A stretch of 64,000 nt of DNA, taken from assembly GCA_958496175.1 (NCBI GenBank), contig OY292274.1, forward strand, positions 9,858,001 to 9,922,000, given 5' to 3'. Made by a program: the position numbers and the translations under genes. Positions within the stretch are counted from its first letter, which is position 1. The number at the start of each line of letters is the position of its first letter. This DNA comes from Sisyra terminalis. Lineage: Eukaryota > Arthropoda > Insecta > Neuroptera > Sisyridae. The notes below the pieces were generated by a model that made no database searches, was not told the origin of the DNA, and was given only the letters and a program-made list of their open reading frames with translations. Shown here in pieces: positions 60,372 to 64,000 of this stretch.

Positions 60372-63300
60372 TCACTATCTGTCAATATTCCATTATTAGG
60401 GTCGTGTATTGATTTTTAGAGGTTCAGCAAATTTTCTTAAAACTAAGTTGAAAAATTTATATCTTGAAGGTATGTTATAAAAGGTACAGGAAGGGATGCT
60501 GCGAATTGGTAAGGAGGTTTTTTTTATGTTTCAAGAACATATTTTTAAATCCAAGTTTTTTATTTACAGCCATTATAGTATAGACTAACAGGACAACGTT
60601 TGCTGGATTTACCGTGTTTTTTTTAATCTTATTTATTTATTGATTTCAATAGACTGATTTAAGAAAAAAATCATTCGATTCAATTGTGTTACCTTGCAGT
60701 TAATCAATCAAATAATTAAAGATACAAAAGCTAGCTGTTGATTATTGGTAAGTTATGCAAATTTGTAATGTTAATAAATAAATAAAAAATAATTAAAACG
60801 ATACAAAAAGATAATTAAAAAAGATTCTACTTTGTTCTCTAATCGTTCATTTTATATTCGTTTTAAATGACTTTTTAAAAACCAAACAACTTCTCTCAAT
60901 TACGTCTTGTAATGTAATCCCCGTTGAAGGGAAAAAAACCTAAATGAGGAATGAATCCTGTTTGTTTACGCCCATCATCATAAGTCTATGCAAATCTGCA
61001 ATGAGTATGCAAAGCCTAGTTTCTGGCACCTTGTGTTGGCAAAAAGGGACGACGATGAAGAAAAGTGAACTCTGACACACCGCATTGATTATACACCCAC
61101 CATTCACCCTTCATGACAACCACCTATAACACTTCCCAATGTGCTTTATTTAAATCGATAGATTATAATATTATACTTTGCACGAAAATCCCAACTCATA
61201 AAAGGGATTTACTTTTATGGTAGGTGGATTCAACCAAATTTTTTTCAACTTTTCTCATCTCCAACAAATCCGTAAATACGCATTCCATAACAGCGAGATG
61301 CGGCTCTCGGAGGTGTGACTATTTATTTATTCTTCTCGAAACTTTTTTTAAGAAGAATCTTAATCAAGATAATGTTGCCTTAATGTTTGAAGCTGAAAGA
61401 ATAACTTTAAAATCGAAGGATATGAAATTATTGAGGTTGAAATTTTAGAGGTTCATAAAAGTTTATCTCTTGACTAAATCGTCGATATTCTTGTCGTATG
61501 TAATATAAAAAGACAATCTGACAATCTTGAAATCGACTATGTCTGGAAAACATTAACATCATTTTTCATTCGGTTCAATGTGAGAATAACGTTGTTTTTC
61601 TGTCGCTGATATATCTGTTGTGAATATTATCATATGGCAAAACTCAGTCATGAATCGATTAGTTTTTTTATGTTTTTGTCTCGAGTTTTCCACAGTTTAT
61701 CAATCCTCAATTGAAGTGAAATATAAATGGTGTGTATTTTTCAATTACCATTGGTTATATAAATCTGTATAAATCTTTTTTTTCTGTTCATTTCAATTCT
61801 TGTTGTATTGCCCGATTTAAACTCAGATATCATCGCACTTTTTTAATATCATTGAAGTGATAATATTTAGATTAAAATATGGCAATAAAAAATGGACAAA
61901 GAAAAATTCACTTCATGCGATTATTCAAGTATAAAAGGGTTGGAACAATTTTATGAAAAAATGGGGAAGTTTAAGCAGCATTCAAAGACAGAAGGGCAAA
62001 CGGTAAAAGCTCTCTGCCATATATGAATATTTTTTTCCGGTTCGCAGTGTTAATTGTTGAGGATTTAAAGCAAACTTTATATTAAAATCACGAATAAAAA
62101 TATAAAACAACAACTTTATTCATTAACATATTTTATAAATAAATATCTGCCTTTTCAAAAAAACATAAAGGTATAAATGTATACATATGCACCGTCATAT
62201 CGCTTTTTGATCTTGCTATTGCTTTTAGTTGAGTTAACCACGGAATATTTCTATACAAATACGGTCATAAAAGAGTCGCGCAGGATTTTATGAAAAATAA
62301 TTTAGGGAATAGGATGCAAAATGTAAAAATTAATTGTTTACTAATAACGTTAATTTTTTATTCGTGTCATGCTTGTTGAAAATCGACAATATTTATTGAT
62401 ATCCTTGTAAATAAACAATTAGATAAAAAGCTGTGCTTTAATAATCAAACGCACGAAACAGGAAACATATATGAAATAAACAAAAAAAATCATACAAAAC
62501 TGATGAAATTATCTCTCGGAAATGAAAATAATTGTATATTGCAGAAAACAGGAAGTCAATTAATAGTCAAAGTATAGAATAGTACTAGAAATGGGTTGGT
62601 AGGAATGCATGTGGGAAATTTTGTTCAAGTTGGTATATTTTTTCGTCTCATTTACTCGTTTACAAAATAACGTTATTTTCACCACGTTTTGACGTCTATT
62701 ATATTTGAAATTGAAAGAAATAAACATTTACTGGAAATATTAAAAGGGATGGATATAATTCATGATTTTATGCCTAAAAATAAAATAAAAAGCCAAAATA
62801 AACTATTAAACAATACTGGTATACGGAATACCGAAATAATTACTTCGTGATTTTCTTACTATTGCTGATAACTTTATCATTTTTGCAGAAAATTCCAAAG
62901 TAATTCTCTTTAGATAAGACATATTTCCCGTCATTGTACAAAGTAATATATTCAACCGAAGAATTTTCCCAAAGATGTAGTAGTAGAGATGGAGGCCAGG
63001 GAATTTCAAAACATATATAATAATAAACGAAGAAGATATTTTTAGTTAAATACGTTATAAAGTAAATAATATTTTTGTTTCAGAACAAATATTTTAAATA
63101 CATAATTTTTGTTCAATAAATTTTTCATGATTTGGTACAAGTACTTTTTCTACAAGGCACTCTCTGGTAACATCTCACTCTCCACTTCGGTTTTTCAAAA
63201 ATTCGCGAACTTTTTTCATTCGCAAATTTGTTAATAGTTCAGTTTCGATTAATAATTGATCTTTTGTCGCTACTTATTAATAACGGCTGATTTATTCACG

Positions 63301-64000
63301 AATTGAATTAAAAACAGAATAGGAAATGAGACGTTGAGTTAGTGGTATGTACAAAAGCTACTTGTACCCATGCTTTTATAAAATATTGCCTTATTTCTTC
63401 CCAATTATGCTTTATATATTTAGACTTTGTACATATGGTCAATATTTAATTCATTAATACTTTAATTTTTGTTAAAAAAGAGTACTGGTGTACTTTCTTT
63501 TACCCTCGAAAGTTTGTGAGCAACCATTTGAATAATTGTACTAGGATTTATTAAATTTTATTATTAAGTACATCAACTATAAGTTAAAATATTTGTAAAC
63601 ACGTATTTAAACTTAAAAAAACTATAAAATCTTAAAATAAAAAAAGGTCTCATGAAAATTTTCTGCAATTTCTAGCACTACATAAATGGCTTGACATTTT
63701 TTCACTGGTCGATTTCGCTTAGCCATAAAAACTCATTAATAATAAGAAAAAAAAAATATCAAACGAGAACTTCTATGGAAATGTCTGCAAACATTTTGAG
63801 GTTTTTCGCAAAAATATGAAGTACTTCTATCAATTTCAGTATACCTGTATTGTTTATTATTTTACTTTGGGCTTTTATTTTATTTTTCAGCACAAGTTCA
63901 TGAATTATATCCATTCCTTTTAAAATTTTCAGTTAATTTTTATTTCTACGTTGAATTTTTATTTCTGAATATTTTAAATATGGCGGTAGATGTTATCACG
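60372..64000. other. Unannotated terminal stretch, about 3.6 kb
   Basis: No transposon motif, RNA or protein family was recognised. The patch 60900-61140 is GC-richer, with ATGCAAAT-like octamers near 60990-61010, and could be conserved noncoding DNA. The rest is AT-rich with short chance frames. Confidence 0.4.

Noticed and set aside
1..64000. CRISPR array, bacterial operon, phage or riboswitch
   Set aside because: No regular spacer array, no dense coding and no ribosome-binding pattern; composition and transposon content are those of animal nuclear DNA.

Overview
The window is very AT-rich animal DNA, most like an insect or other arthropod nuclear genome. It holds no intact protein gene: no open frame exceeds about 125 codons, and every recognisable protein similarity is a broken transposon or multicopy-family remnant. 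Nothing suggests a bacterium, organelle, virus or CRISPR locus. Long homopolymer runs, (TA)n and (AAT)n microsatellites and the transposon types present (Helitrons, a Tc1-like element, a Jockey-like non-LTR element, hAT-like and other fold-back MITEs) all fit an intron or intergenic interval of a repeat-rich insect genome. I cannot name the species.

Layout. 1-629 is a fold-back element cut by the window edge, followed by a dead Tc1-like transposase (1045-1765) and a two-unit tandem repeat. Fold-back family P1 lies at 2838-3470 and 9550-10072. A 2.45 kb Helitron (5446-7897) lies between them. A 1.07 kb hAT-type fold-back MITE with an 8-bp target duplication is at 11675-12741, then a decayed reverse transcriptase/RNase H fragment (13694-13985), a 5'-truncated Helitron (15170-16244), a GC-rich exon-like island (18900-19069), fold-back family Z (19389-20168, and 30659-31767), a 5'-truncated Jockey-like retrotransposon (20368-22160), a giant palindrome with TA target duplication (23233-24576), palindrome P2 (25976-26271) and a Helitron (26328-27678). 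From 34523 come a second copy of the edge fold-back family, a Helitron 5' end, two small palindromes, two remnants of one multicopy protein family (42455-43075 and 48961-49610), an inverted pair of Helitrons (43265-44422 and 45792-46944) around an exon-like ORF, three more Helitrons (49699-50687, 52006-53586, 54770-57148) and a fold-back element with a 9-bp target duplication (59446-60362).

Two themes recur. First, Helitrons dominate. Their TC and CTAG ends, 3' hairpins and A/T flanks can be read directly, one family carries a tRNA-like module, and one copy holds PIF1-type helicase fragments rearranged on both strands. Second, many elements are long near-perfect inverted repeats. At least three of these fold-back families carry the same small grammar in their arms: a CUGANGA-like box, a short hairpin, then GAAA. 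This resembles two thirds of a hammerhead ribozyme. The intervening DNA is AT-rich and mostly featureless, with a few GC-richer islands that could be exons or conserved regulatory DNA.
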